From Planctomycetota bacterium (GTDB lineage: Bacteria > Planctomycetota > Phycisphaerae > WQYP01), in assembly GCA_021852275.1 (NCBI GenBank), contig JAJZNX010000187.1, positions 1-33,930 on the forward strand: a DNA stretch of 33,930 nucleotides, given 5' to 3'. Each line of letters starts with the position of its first letter. Position 1 is the stretch's first letter. Below the pieces are notes generated by a model that was not told the DNA's origin, searched no databases, and saw only the letters and a program-made list of their open reading frames with translations. The position numbers and the translations under genes are program-made. Positions 24,011 through 32,896 of the stretch are shown here, one piece after another.

Positions 24011-25012
24011 TCAATGCGTATCGGTTACCTGGTTGGCAATGAGCGTGGCCTGCATCACATGGCCGGAAAGCACACCGGCGGCCGCGTGCTGCAGGTCTGC
24101 GGCGTACTGCGGATTGTGAACAATGCGTTTGAGGACCAGGCGCACGGTGGGATCGTGGCGAACCGGCCAAAGCTGGTAGATGCACTGCCGCACGCCGGCA
24201 GCGCGGGGCCGTTCCACCGTGGGCAGGAGGCGCTGCTTAATTTGCCAGGGTTTGCCGGCGTCCGCATCGCTGAAGGCGGCGTGAATGCCGGATACATCAT
24301 TGGCTGCAGCCTTGTTGCCGATCAGATTGCCGAGCACATCGCGGCTGGCCTGTGCCGCCTGGGAGGCTCCGCCACCGGATAAGGAAAGTTCGCGCACCCG
24401 CAAGATACCGTAATGGCGCACCGCCCCGGCGGCGGCATGACCGGCTGGGGGCCATTCCCGGACGATATGGACGTGGAATTGTTCGGTGGCGATTTCGGCT
24501 ACGTATTTGGGGCGATCGGATGCGGTGCTTACGTGCAGCACCAAATCGTTGATCCAACGCGGACCGAAAATACCAGCCAGATACCGATTGAGATTTTCCA
24601 TTTTCTGCCAGACACGTGCCTCATGGGCCTGGTATTTTTTGCGGGTGGACAGGGCCAGCAGTTCAAAGGCTTGGTGCAGCCTGGTGTTGTCGTTGGTGCT
24701 GATATCATAAAAGAAAGTGCGCACCAGTTTGGCCCGGCTTACGGGGTACGCCAGGGCCGGATTCGGGCCTGGCGCGGTAAGGCGGGAATAAAGCCACCAT
24801 CCGCCCGCTACCACAGCCAGTACCACCACCGCAGCAAGGATCAGCTTGATCATTCGCACCCGGCTGTCCTGGGCCGCCTGATTCTGCCGGCGACGGATAA
24901 ACTCTGCGGCGGAATTTAAATCCATGCCGCACTGAATGCACACACTTCGCCCCGGCAACCGGACTGCGCCGCAGCGCGGACACGTACCTGATGAACCTGT
25001 ACTGCTGGCCAT
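24011..25012 (-). CDS. Zinc-ribbon, single-span membrane protein of unknown function
   Basis: The 333-residue protein starts with a double-CxxC zinc ribbon (CPRCG at 11-15 and CIQCGMDL at 26-33), then a basic segment, one membrane span (about 55-74, LILAAVVVLAVVAGGWWLY) and an exported domain of about 255 residues. The latter has no family I recognise. Zinc-ribbon plus one-span proteins are common in Planctomycetes and are generally uncharacterised. The ATG at 25012 has GGAG about nine bases upstream. It is followed by mutS on the same strand, 145 bp away, but mutS seems to have its own promoter. Confidence 0.7.
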   Translation of the reverse strand: MASSTGSSGTCPRCGAVRLPGRSVCIQCGMDLNSAAEFIRRRQNQAAQDSRVRMIKLILAAVVVLAVVAGGWWLYSRLTAPGPNPALAYPVSRAKLVRTFFYDISTNDNTRLHQAFELLALSTRKKYQAHEARVWQKMENLNRYLAGIFGPRWINDLVLHVSTASDRPKYVAEIATEQFHVHIVREWPPAGHAAAGAVRHYGILRVRELSLSGGGASQAAQASRDVLGNLIGNKAAANDVSGIHAAFSDADAGKPWQIKQRLLPTVERPRAAGVRQCIYQLWPVRHDPTVRLVLKRIVHNPQYAADLQHAAAGVLSGHVMQATLIANQVTDTH

Positions 25013-25085
25013 GATAGGGTCTCCAATTGCCCGGGCCGGCCCTGTATCTGCGCGGCGGCCCGGGGCTATCCACCACCTGCTATCC

Positions 25086-25116
25086 ATTATACGCCGGTTG
25101 CGGCCCGGCAGTGCAA
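25086..25116 (-). promoter_or_regulatory. Candidate promoter of the zinc-ribbon protein gene
   Basis: On the minus strand TTGCAC (25116-25111), a 19-bp spacer and a perfect TATAAT (25091-25086) precede the gene by about 75 nt. The spacer is longer than optimal. Confidence 0.4.
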
Positions 25117-25225
25117 GCCATATGGGTTGAAAACGACCGGTGGGCAGGGCCGTGCAAACGGCATACGGGAGACATGATTGCCGACAAAACGTGACAAGGT
25201 TTGCACGATGCACGATAGATTTGAC

Positions 25226-25347
25226 GTAACCGTTCACGAAAGGGCGACCGGGCAGGCTGGAAGCCCGCACCACAAGTGGTGTCCCCGCTGTTGAGGACGC
25301 CACCACTGCCATAACGCTGATCTGTTGGCATGGCCGTGAACGGTTAC
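25226..25347. mobile_element. 122-bp element with IS66-like terminal inverted repeats
   Basis: GTAACCGTTCACG (25226-25238) is repeated perfectly inverted as CGTGAACGGTTAC (25335-25347). Eight-base flanks GATTTGAC (25218-25225) and GATTTGAA (25348-25355) match at seven of eight positions and could be a target duplication. GTAA-type ends and an 8-bp duplication fit the IS66 family from general knowledge. Only about 96 bp lie between the ends, so it is a non-coding miniature derivative or solo deletion product. It lies in the 437-bp gap 25013-25449, which otherwise holds only the zinc-ribbon gene promoter. Confidence 0.6.
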
Positions 25348-25449
25348 GATTTGAAAAAATGGCGATGATGGGAAAAATGACCAAAATACTGGCCCAGGCC
25401 TGTATTGGCGGCATGGGTCTGGCTGCCGTTGAAGAATGGCAACGGGCCG

Positions 25450-26790
25450 TCAGCCATGGGCTAAATCCGACGGACATGGATCATATGGCGGATGGTCTAC
25501 CCGTGGAATACGCATGCCGCCGCCTAAATACATCTCCGGCGGACGGTCACATTCCAAGGCCAGCACGGCACATACTGGATCGGGCGAATGTTCCGGCAGG
25601 CCGCCGATGACCACGCGCTGTCCTGTTTGCACCGGCCGCAAACGGCCTTCCGCCTGTAACCCCAGCAGTTTGGCACCAAGCACCTGGCATTGTAACCCGG
25701 CCAGAACCAGTTCCCGGCCCGGCCAGCGCCGCAGCAGCACATAGAGTGTGTGGCCCCGGGCGGTCATCGGGCCATGATGGCACCAGTCGCCGCGATGGTC
25801 TCCGCGCCGGCGCAAACCAAAGGTAAAGCGATCAGTATTGAAAATACACTCACCGCAGCGCCCCAGCCATTGCCCGATCGCTTCCAGAACATCCACGGTC
25901 GGCTGGGGAATCGAGCCATCGCCGCGTGGTCCGACATTGAGCAGCAAATTGCCGCGGTCCGCGGCCACTGCGGCGAGCATATCCACCACCTGGCCGGGCG
26001 TTTTCCAATCATGATCTCCCTGATGATAACCCCAACTGTTGTTAAGGGTGATGCACGCTTCCCAGGGGCGCCACGGATCGGGTGCGCCAAGATGGCCCTC
26101 CGGTGTGGCGAAGTCACCGGGCAACCCGTTGCGACCATTGAATAAAATGCCGGGATCAATGGCCTGGACCATGTGGTTCATCGTCCGGGCCTGCCACTGA
26201 TCGGCGTTGAAGGGCCACCAGCCGTCATACCACAAAACATCAATCGGCTGGTATAGCCGCACCAGTTCGGCGAGGCGCTGATGGGTGCGTAGAATAAAGG
26301 TCTGATAGGCGGTAGAGTCTTCCAAAGCGGCCACGGCATCGGGCTGGTCCATCCAGTTATTCAAACTGTGATACAACCCGATACGCAGGCCGCGACTGCG
26401 GGCGGCGGCGATGATTTCTCCGGTAAGGTCACGTCGGGCCGCCGCATGCAGTGATCCAAAATCGCTCAACTGCGTATTGTACAGCCGAAATCCATCATGG
26501 TGCATGGTGGTGAAGACCACGTAGCGCATGCCGGCCCGTACGGCCAGATCGCAGATGGCCTCGGCGTCAAAGTGTGCTGCGGTGAATTGCGCAGCCAGCC
26601 TGCGATATTCCGCTGGATCGATGCGCTGGCGATTAAGCACCCACTCGCCCTGCCCCAACATGCTGTAAAGCCCATAGTGAATGAACATGCCATAGCGTAG
26701 ATCGGCATAGGCGGCGGGGGTTAACCGCACGCCGCTATCAGGAACGTGGCGAGCCTGCGAATCGCCCGCAGATTGTGCATTCATGGTCAT
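25450..26790 (-). CDS. GH29-type alpha-L-fucosidase, cytoplasmic
   Basis: The 446-residue protein is a retaining glycosidase of family GH29, which removes terminal alpha-L-fucose. Seen are the RYGMFIHYGLYSMLGQGEW block (about 31-50), the TTMHHDGF motif (95-102) in the active site, the helix with LRIGLYHSLNNW and the nucleophile aspartate of DVLWYDGWW (about 190). NLLLNVGPRGDGSIP closes the catalytic barrel. A beta-sandwich C-terminal domain follows. No signal peptide is present, so it would act on imported oligosaccharides. The ATG at 26790 has AAGGGA about ten bases upstream. No fucose transporter or fucose kinase lies nearby. Confidence 0.9.
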   Translation of the reverse strand: MTMNAQSAGDSQARHVPDSGVRLTPAAYADLRYGMFIHYGLYSMLGQGEWVLNRQRIDPAEYRRLAAQFTAAHFDAEAICDLAVRAGMRYVVFTTMHHDGFRLYNTQLSDFGSLHAAARRDLTGEIIAAARSRGLRIGLYHSLNNWMDQPDAVAALEDSTAYQTFILRTHQRLAELVRLYQPIDVLWYDGWWPFNADQWQARTMNHMVQAIDPGILFNGRNGLPGDFATPEGHLGAPDPWRPWEACITLNNSWGYHQGDHDWKTPGQVVDMLAAVAADRGNLLLNVGPRGDGSIPQPTVDVLEAIGQWLGRCGECIFNTDRFTFGLRRRGDHRGDWCHHGPMTARGHTLYVLLRRWPGRELVLAGLQCQVLGAKLLGLQAEGRLRPVQTGQRVVIGGLPEHSPDPVCAVLALECDRPPEMYLGGGMRIPRVDHPPYDPCPSDLAHG

Positions 26791-27128
26791 GAGCAGATTC
26801 CCTTCGGGAAACAGCCAAGGTTCCACGATTCAGATAATAAGACAAGACGGGTTGAACATTCGCAGTGCGTTGCCGGCGGCGTTGAACGCTGTTTACCGAT
26901 ATGCAGATGGGCCTTGTAGGCGTGCTGCCATCGGCCAAAACCCTGCCCCGGCGGCCAGTAATTATTTTTGCAATACTCGCAAATAAATATCTTTGCGGTC
27001 GCGGCGTATCGATACCGACTGCGTATTGGCCAGAGTTTTAGATAAAAACCAACCCGGACATTTCAAGGCCGCTGATTTGTCCGTGCAATGGGGCTACGTG
27101 TGTGGCACGTGCGGATGTGTTAACGTTT
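26791..27128. other. 338-bp non-coding gap
   Basis: I see no gene. It lies upstream of the fucosidase and downstream of the orphan antitoxin gene, where a toxin partner would be expected but is absent. An imperfect GCGTTG / GAACGC repeat around 26862-26891 might be an operator for the fucosidase gene. No clear promoter was found. Confidence 0.5.
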
Positions 27129-27320
27129 TTATTTTTTCGCACCACTCTTGTGCGACGCCGCCTTGACGAACTTGGCGACATTGGGCGGCAGCTTGTGGCC
27201 AGACCCTATCGAGTGCACAAATCCGCGGACAATACTGGACACGCTCGCGCCATTTGCAGACGCAATTTTTTTGGCCAGTTGTACGGTTTTCTTGTCTACG
27301 CTCAGGGTTAGCTTGTTCAT
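27129..27320 (-). CDS. Orphan DUF6364-like antitoxin
   Basis: A 63-residue protein starting MNKLTLSVDKKTVQLAKKIA, the signature of the DUF6364-type ribbon-helix-helix antitoxins usually paired with PIN-domain toxins. The strand-helix-helix pattern covers residues 1-40 and a Lys-rich tail follows (KLPPNVAKFVKAASHKSGAKK region). The ATG at 27320 was chosen over 27326 because GGAG (27331-27328) is seven bases upstream. No toxin gene is seen on either side within the gap. Family assignment from sequence resemblance; solitary status from inspection. Confidence 0.65.
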   Translation of the reverse strand: MNKLTLSVDKKTVQLAKKIASANGASVSSIVRGFVHSIGSGHKLPPNVAKFVKAASHKSGAKK

Positions 27321-27354
27321 ATACATTCTCCAATTAGAACATAGGACGGCTTAT

Positions 27355-27383
27355 ATCATACTATTTACGTGGCGCTAACGCAA
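27355..27383 (-). promoter_or_regulatory. Promoter of the orphan antitoxin gene
   Basis: On the minus strand TTGCGT (27383-27378), a 17-bp spacer and TATGAT (27360-27355) give a start near 27348 and a 28-nt leader. Such a complete promoter argues that the orphan gene is expressed. Confidence 0.55.
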
Positions 27384-27483
27384 CCCCCATATTCGCTGTC
27401 GGCCATAAAACTGTAAACCAAGTTAAGGTGCGTTTGGTGGGCCGGCAGTGGAGCGTCCCGTGGGAATCGATTACACTTCCTCC

Positions 27484-28377
27484 ATGCGTAAAGATGTTGT
27501 ACAACAAGATCCGTTCAAAAGCGTTTCCATTATCGGGATGGGGCTGCTGGGAACTTCGCTGGGTTTGGCCTTGAAGCAGCGACAGTTGGCGGAGAAAATT
27601 ATCGGTGTGGGCCGGGCCGGTTCGCCCTCGCTGCAGATTGCCCTCAAACGCGGGGCCATCGATGTGGCCCGGACCAATCCTGCCGCCGCAGCACACAGTG
27701 ACCTGATTGTGCTGGCCACCAACATCGGGGTATTTCCAGACCTGTTCCGGGCGATTGCCAAAGGATTGGCGGAGGACACGATTATTACGGATGTCGGCTC
27801 TACCAAGCAGCAGGTATGCCGATGGGCCAGGGATCTGCTGCCCAGAACGGCCCGGTTTGTGGGCAGCCATCCGATGGCCGGCTCGGAAAAACGCGGCCCG
27901 GAATTTGCCCGCGTCGACCTCTACAGCAATGCGGTATGTTTTATCTGTGCCGGCAAAGCCGGGCGGATGGAGTTGGCCGCACAGCGGGTGGAATGGATGT
28001 GGCAGCAGGTGGGCATGCGAACGTTGCGCGTTAAACCACAGTCCCATGACCGATGGGTAGCCGCCATCAGCCATACACCCCATGCCGCGGCCGCAACATT
28101 GGTCAACCTGATCCAGGCGGATGCGGCGAATCTGCTGCGGGCTGCCGCCGGCGGGTTTATGGATACTACGCGCGTGGCTTCGGGGGATGTGGAAATGTGG
28201 ACCGATATTTTTGTGACCAACCGCCTGGCTGCCAGCAAGTCGATTCGGACTTTCGTACAACTGCTGCAGGGCTTTGAGCGGGCCATCCGTAACGAGGACC
28301 GCACCGCGGTGCGGGAATTTCTCCAGCGGGCCAAAACCATTCGCGATCAACTGCCGCAGCGCCAGGGTGGCGGATGA
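27484..28377 (+). CDS. tyrA: Prephenate dehydrogenase
   Basis: The 297-residue NAD(P)-dependent enzyme converts prephenate to 4-hydroxyphenylpyruvate in tyrosine synthesis. Seen are the Rossmann motif GMGLLGTSLGLAL, VTDVGSTK-like ITDVGSTKQQV, the prephenate-binding VGSHPMAGSEKRG block and the ISHTPHAAAATLV helix with its conserved histidines. There is no fused chorismate mutase or ACT domain. The start is uncertain: ATG 27484 (MRKDVVQQ) fits family N-termini but has no Shine-Dalgarno, while GTG 27448 has a GGTGGG six bases upstream and adds 12 residues. Confidence 0.93.
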   Translation: MRKDVVQQDPFKSVSIIGMGLLGTSLGLALKQRQLAEKIIGVGRAGSPSLQIALKRGAIDVARTNPAAAAHSDLIVLATNIGVFPDLFRAIAKGLAEDTIITDVGSTKQQVCRWARDLLPRTARFVGSHPMAGSEKRGPEFARVDLYSNAVCFICAGKAGRMELAAQRVEWMWQQVGMRTLRVKPQSHDRWVAAISHTPHAAAATLVNLIQADAANLLRAAAGGFMDTTRVASGDVEMWTDIFVTNRLAASKSIRTFVQLLQGFERAIRNEDRTAVREFLQRAKTIRDQLPQRQGGG

Positions 28378-28544
28378 GAGACGCGCCGCCCAGGCGATCC
28401 ACCTGCGACCATCGGCGGCCGACAAGAGGAACAGGCCGGTTCATCATCATATTGTATATGTTACATTTTCCAGAATCAGCAAGTTACGTTAAAGTTGAGT
28501 GAGAAAACAGGGCCTATGGTTTTTTTGACACAGGAGTTTTCAAC

Positions 28545-30422
28545 ATGGCAATTCAAACCAACGTGCAAAAATCCACGGAAATTACCAGCGAAACGCTGCG
28601 GCAACTGGGTCAGCAGTTGCGGATAGATTCCATCCGCTGCACCACCGCGGCCGGATCAGGCCATCCCACATCTTCCATGTCTGCCGCGGATCTGATGGCC
28701 GTGCTGATGAGCCGGTACCTCAAGTATGACTGGCAAAATCCGCATCATCCCAATAACGACCGGCTTATTTTCAGCAAGGGGCATGCGTGTCCGCTGCTGT
28801 ATTCCATGTACAAAGCGGCGGGCGTTATTACCGATACCCAGTTGCTGCAGGTGCGCAAAATGGGCAGTCCGCTGCAGGGCCATCCCAACCCACACGTGCT
28901 GCAATGGGTGGATGTGGCCACCGGATCGTTGGGCCAGGGGCTGCCCATCGGCGTTGGTATGGCGCTGAACGGCAAGTGCATCGATCAGTTGCCCTATCGG
29001 GTATGGGTGTTGCTTGGCGACAGCGAAATGGCGGAAGGGTCAGTATGGGAGGCATTTGATAAAGCCGCCCATTACAAGCTCAACCGCCTGATTGCCATTG
29101 TAGATATGAACCGCCTGGGACAGCGCGGCGAAACTGACTTGGGCTGGAACAGCGCCGCGTACGCCGCCCGGGCCAGGGCGTTTGGCTGGCATGCCATTGA
29201 AGTCAACGGCCACGATCTGGCCGCCATTGACCAGGCCTATGCCGAAGCTCTGCGGCAAACGGAAAAACCCACGTGTCTGGTGGCACGTACCGAAAAGGGC
29301 CACGGAGTCTCATTTCTAGCCAATAAAGACGGCTGGCATGGCAAAGCCTTAAGTATTGACGAACAAACCAAAGCTCTGGTAGAGCTGGGGGCACCCATCA
29401 ACGTTACCATTGCGGTAGCTAAGCCGGATGAATCCACGCCGGCCAAGCTGTGGGCCAGGCAAGCGGTAAAAACGCCGGTTTACGCTTTGGGCACCAAAGA
29501 GGCCACCCGTAAGGCGTATGGCGATGCCCTGGTGACCTTGGGCGGTGAACATACGGACATGGTAGTACTGGATGCGGAAGTTTCCAATTCCACCCATGCC
29601 GATGAATTCAAAAAGGCTTATCCCAACCGCTTTTTCGAGATGTTTATCGCTGAACAGCAATTGCTGGGAGCCACGGTGGGTTTTGGCGTTCTGGGCAAGA
29701 AGGCCTTTGCCTCAACGTTTGCAGCTTTCTTTACGCGGGCGTTTGACCAGATTCGCATGGCCGCCATTTCCAACGCCACCATCCGCCTGGCCGGATCCCA
29801 CGCCGGGGTAAGCATTGGTGCCGATGGGCCGTCGCAAATGGCCCTGGAAGATTTAGCCATGATGCGGGCGGTCTTTGAAAGCACGGTGCTGTATCCTTCA
29901 GACCCCAACCAGACCGTGCAACTGGTAAGCCTGATGGCCCAGCAGAAAGGTATTTCTTATTTGCGCACCACGCGCGAAAAACTGCCGGTACTTTATGAAG
30001 CCTCGGAAACGTTTACCATCGGCGGCAGCAAGGTTTTGCGCAAATCCGACCAGGATCGTCTCACCATCGTTGCCGCTGGCATTACCGTGCATGAGGCCAT
30101 CAAGGCCTGCGACGATTTGGCCAAAGCCGGTATCAAGGTGCGGCTGATTGACCTGTATTCGGTAAAACCCGTGGATAAGGCAACCTTGCGGCAGGCGGCT
30201 GCCGAAACCGGCGGCAGAATCATCACCGTAGAAGATCACTGGCCGGAAGGCGGTATCGGCGATGCCGTGCTTGAGGCCCTGGCTACGGATAAATCTGCTC
30301 TGCCGCACGTGGTAAAGCTGGCCGTTTCCGGCATGCCTGGTTCCGGTACCCCGGCGGAATTGATGGCCGCAGCCGGCATTGATTCCTCCGCCATCGTCAG
30401 AGCGGTAAAGGCCATGCTGTAG
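28545..30422 (+). CDS. tkt: Transketolase
   Basis: The 625-residue thiamine-diphosphate enzyme transfers two-carbon units in the pentose phosphate pathway. Seen are the SGHP motif (His40), FSKGHACPLLY, TGSLGQGLPIGVG and the TPP-magnesium motif from GDSEMAEGSVWEAF to IVDMN, followed by the pyrimidine domain with MFIAEQQLLGATVG and the C-terminal domain. Length is a little shorter than the E. coli enzyme. AGGAG (28532-28536) lies eight bases before the ATG. The preceding 167 bp carry an A/T-rich stretch that probably holds its promoter, but no consensus pair stands out. Confidence 0.95.
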   Translation: MAIQTNVQKSTEITSETLRQLGQQLRIDSIRCTTAAGSGHPTSSMSAADLMAVLMSRYLKYDWQNPHHPNNDRLIFSKGHACPLLYSMYKAAGVITDTQLLQVRKMGSPLQGHPNPHVLQWVDVATGSLGQGLPIGVGMALNGKCIDQLPYRVWVLLGDSEMAEGSVWEAFDKAAHYKLNRLIAIVDMNRLGQRGETDLGWNSAAYAARARAFGWHAIEVNGHDLAAIDQAYAEALRQTEKPTCLVARTEKGHGVSFLANKDGWHGKALSIDEQTKALVELGAPINVTIAVAKPDESTPAKLWARQAVKTPVYALGTKEATRKAYGDALVTLGGEHTDMVVLDAEVSNSTHADEFKKAYPNRFFEMFIAEQQLLGATVGFGVLGKKAFASTFAAFFTRAFDQIRMAAISNATIRLAGSHAGVSIGADGPSQMALEDLAMMRAVFESTVLYPSDPNQTVQLVSLMAQQKGISYLRTTREKLPVLYEASETFTIGGSKVLRKSDQDRLTIVAAGITVHEAIKACDDLAKAGIKVRLIDLYSVKPVDKATLRQAAAETGGRIITVEDHWPEGGIGDAVLEALATDKSALPHVVKLAVSGMPGSGTPAELMAAAGIDSSAIVRAVKAML

Positions 30423-30469
30423 GCGATTTTAGGCCGGTGCCGTAATAGTTTGCCGATAAATCCGCCGCA

Positions 30470-30484
30470 GCCCAGGCGCTGGGC
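30470..30484. terminator. Weak hairpin between convergent genes
   Basis: GCCCAG and CTGGGC form a perfect 6-bp stem with a GCG loop between tkt and the convergent dehydrogenase gene. There is no T-run on either side, so intrinsic termination is doubtful. Confidence 0.3.
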
Positions 30485-30507
30485 ATTATCGCGCCGGTAC
30501 GCGGCCC

Positions 30508-31476
30508 CTACCATGGATTGGCTTGAATATAATCCGACTTTCCGGTGAGAAAATTCACCAGGTTATTGACCGCCCTTAGCCCTTGGCGCTGCACGCTTTC
30601 GTTGGTGCGGCTGCCGATGTGGGGGGTAAGAATGACATTGTCCAGCAGTTCAAAGATATGCGGATGCTGCATAGGTTCGGTGGCCAGCACATCCGCCCCG
30701 TAACCGCGAAGTTTACCGCTGCGGCAGGCCGCGGCTACATCTTCTTCTACCACCAGGCTGCCGCGGGCGGTGTTGATCAGGATGGCACCATTCTTCATCA
30801 AGGCCAGGGCCTGGGCATTGATCATGCCGCGGGTGGCAGGGGTGGCGGTGGTATGCAAGGATACCACATCGGCCGCGGCCAGCAGGTCTTCCCAGCGGGC
30901 CATGCGCTGCAGGTGGTACTGCCGGGCAAACTCCTCATCCCAATAATTTCCCCAGCCGATGCAGGTCATTCCAAAGCCGCTCATGCGCTTGACCACTTCT
31001 TTAGAAATGCGGCCCAGCCCGATGACACCTAATGTTTTGCCCCATAGTTCGCATCCGGTCTGCCGGTCCCACCGGCCGGCTTTAACCGCCCGCAGATGAA
31101 ACCAGAAACCTTTAGCCACGGCAATCATCAGGCCGATGGTATGCTCGGCCACGGTGGTTTCATTGACCCCGGGGGTGAAAAGTACCGGCACGTGGCGGGC
31201 GGTGGCGTGGGCGACATCAATGGAATCCAGGCCGATGCCATATTTGGCAATTACTTTAAGCCGGGGCAGGGCGGCGTCTATCACGCGGGCCGTGATGTAA
31301 TCATCCCCATTGAGCAAGCCGTCGAAACCGATGCCGTCAGAGAGCATTTGCAGTAATTGGGCTTCAGAGAGCGGGCCGCGGGCACGTACTACCTCAAAGC
31401 CACTGTCCGCCAGCACCTGATGATGTCGGCCCGGCGTATCCTGAAAACTTGTGGTGGACAATAAAATTCGGGGCAT
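30508..31476 (-). CDS. D-isomer-specific 2-hydroxyacid dehydrogenase
   Basis: A 322-residue member of the phosphoglycerate-dehydrogenase-like family. It has the NAD-binding GLGRISKEV motif and the Arg-Glu-His catalytic set: Arg in NTARGSLV, Glu in GADVLATEP and His in LTPHIGSRT. The VNETTVAEHTIGLMI helix is also typical. No ACT domain follows, so it is not a classical regulated SerA. The gene starts 31 bp after the uronate-isomerase gene on the same strand and may be cotranscribed, suggesting a 2-hydroxyacid or 2-keto sugar acid from uronate breakdown as substrate (inference). ATG 31476 has GGAG eleven bases upstream. Confidence 0.9.
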   Translation of the reverse strand: MPRILLSTTSFQDTPGRHHQVLADSGFEVVRARGPLSEAQLLQMLSDGIGFDGLLNGDDYITARVIDAALPRLKVIAKYGIGLDSIDVAHATARHVPVLFTPGVNETTVAEHTIGLMIAVAKGFWFHLRAVKAGRWDRQTGCELWGKTLGVIGLGRISKEVVKRMSGFGMTCIGWGNYWDEEFARQYHLQRMARWEDLLAAADVVSLHTTATPATRGMINAQALALMKNGAILINTARGSLVVEEDVAAACRSGKLRGYGADVLATEPMQHPHIFELLDNVILTPHIGSRTNESVQRQGLRAVNNLVNFLTGKSDYIQANPW

Positions 31477-31507
31477 AACAAATTTTTCTCCGAGTAATTC
31501 AGGCACA

Positions 31508-32849
31508 TTATACTGGCCCCTGCCGGGCCAGAAAATCTTTGAAATTATCGGCCAGCAGCAGGCGCACATCGCGCTGTACCTGGGTCTGGGTAAGCCGCAG
31601 ACCGGTGTGCAGCAGGTCCAGGTATTTATCGGTTAAGGCGCGTTGAATGCACGCCCGGCTATGGGGCCATTTGTAAAGAAGCTGATCCAGCACGCGGGCG
31701 TCTGAATGCTGGGGAATAAAACTGGTGCCCAGCAGTTCCAGACGCATACGGGTAATTTCGTCGATAAGGCTGGGGTTATTAAGAAACCACCAGCAGCCAA
31801 AAATCATCAGGTTGCCGAATTTGCGGGCCGCAACGCATAATTCATGCTGGTTTTCGCGGGAAAGCATGGTAATGAGAAATTTATTTTCCGGGTGCCGCAG
31901 GCACAAATTCACCACCGCCGAAACATCCGCCCGGCCCACCATATCGCCGGCATCGCGCAGTTGCGGTTGCACCCGTAATCGGGAACCGATCATCATGGCC
32001 AGAGGCAGTTTACGCTCTCGGCAAACCGGCAGTACCGCCTGTTCCAGCACGGTCTGACCGGAAAGGGCGGCAACATCCGCGGTGCCCGGGCCAAGGGGAT
32101 AGGTCCATTCCGGCGGCAGGCTTACAGCCATGTAAATGGCCTGTTGCCGGTCCAGCCATTCACCCAAAAAACACCGGACTTCGGCCATGCTTGGGGGCAT
32201 CAGGCTGCGGCTCAACCGCGTAGCCCCATTCGTGCAGCCGCCGGGCTGCCGCCGGATAATCACGCATAATCGGATCAATGCGCAGCACAGCTTTGAATCG
32301 CGCGTCCGGGCCGCGGTTGGCCATGCCCAGCCAGCGTTGGCGTTCGTTATCATCAAATACCGGGTTGGTCATGGTAATGGAATTCACGCCCGAAAGTTCC
32401 ATCACCCGGTTGATGTAGTCATCCGGATCCTGCTGGCTGAAGAACCGGCGATAGGAATCCAGCGTTTTTTCGTTGGGGTCCAGCCCCAGGCGTTCCAGCA
32501 GCGTCAAAACACCCCGGCAGGCCTCGCTGATGGGCGTGCGCTGCACGAAAAGCGTCTTCCAGATATGGTCCGCCTGCTGCGTTACGGTCATTTTCCAGAA
32601 GGCTTCAAACGGCAGTTGGGTAGCAGGCACCACACGAAAAACTTCCGCCACCAGGTAATGATAGGTCAGCGTTTGATCAATTCCCCAAAGCATCAATCCC
32701 GCGGCATCCGTATGGCCGGTGCGATTGGGGACCGGCGTGCCAAAACAGGGCGGATACAAATGGGTGTGCATGTCGGTAATGGGCTGGTGCAACAGGGCAT
32801 GTTGCACGATTGATTCAACATTTTCCAAAGTCAGGTTGATATCTTCCAT
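31508..32849 (-). pseudogene. Uronate isomerase-like (UxaC) gene with a frameshift
   Basis: Two overlapping frames together make one protein of about 446 residues. The first covers the N-terminal half from MEDINL at 32849, with the metal motif TDMHTHLYPP. It runs past WGYAVEP, then stops at FFG near 32160. The second resumes with SMAEVRCFLGEWLDR and contains MAVSLPPEWTYP, a LSRENQHELC segment, GCWWFLNNP and the PQHSDAR block. These match the order of motifs in glucuronate/uronate isomerases (amidohydrolase fold). The shift maps to a run of five C (five G at 32193-32197 on the plus strand); four would restore the frame as DAPSMAEV. It is either a real mutation, a sequencing slip or programmed frameshifting. 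GGAG lies eight bases before the ATG. Confidence 0.78.
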
Positions 32850-32896
32850 AGCGGATCTCCAATAAGGCCGGCCCCCGGCGCGGGCGGGCCAGTTTT

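Noticed and set aside
32160-32356. Two separate overlapping genes instead of one frameshifted isomerase
   Set aside because: The halves match consecutive parts of one enzyme family, and the second lacks its own start with a Shine-Dalgarno at the right place.
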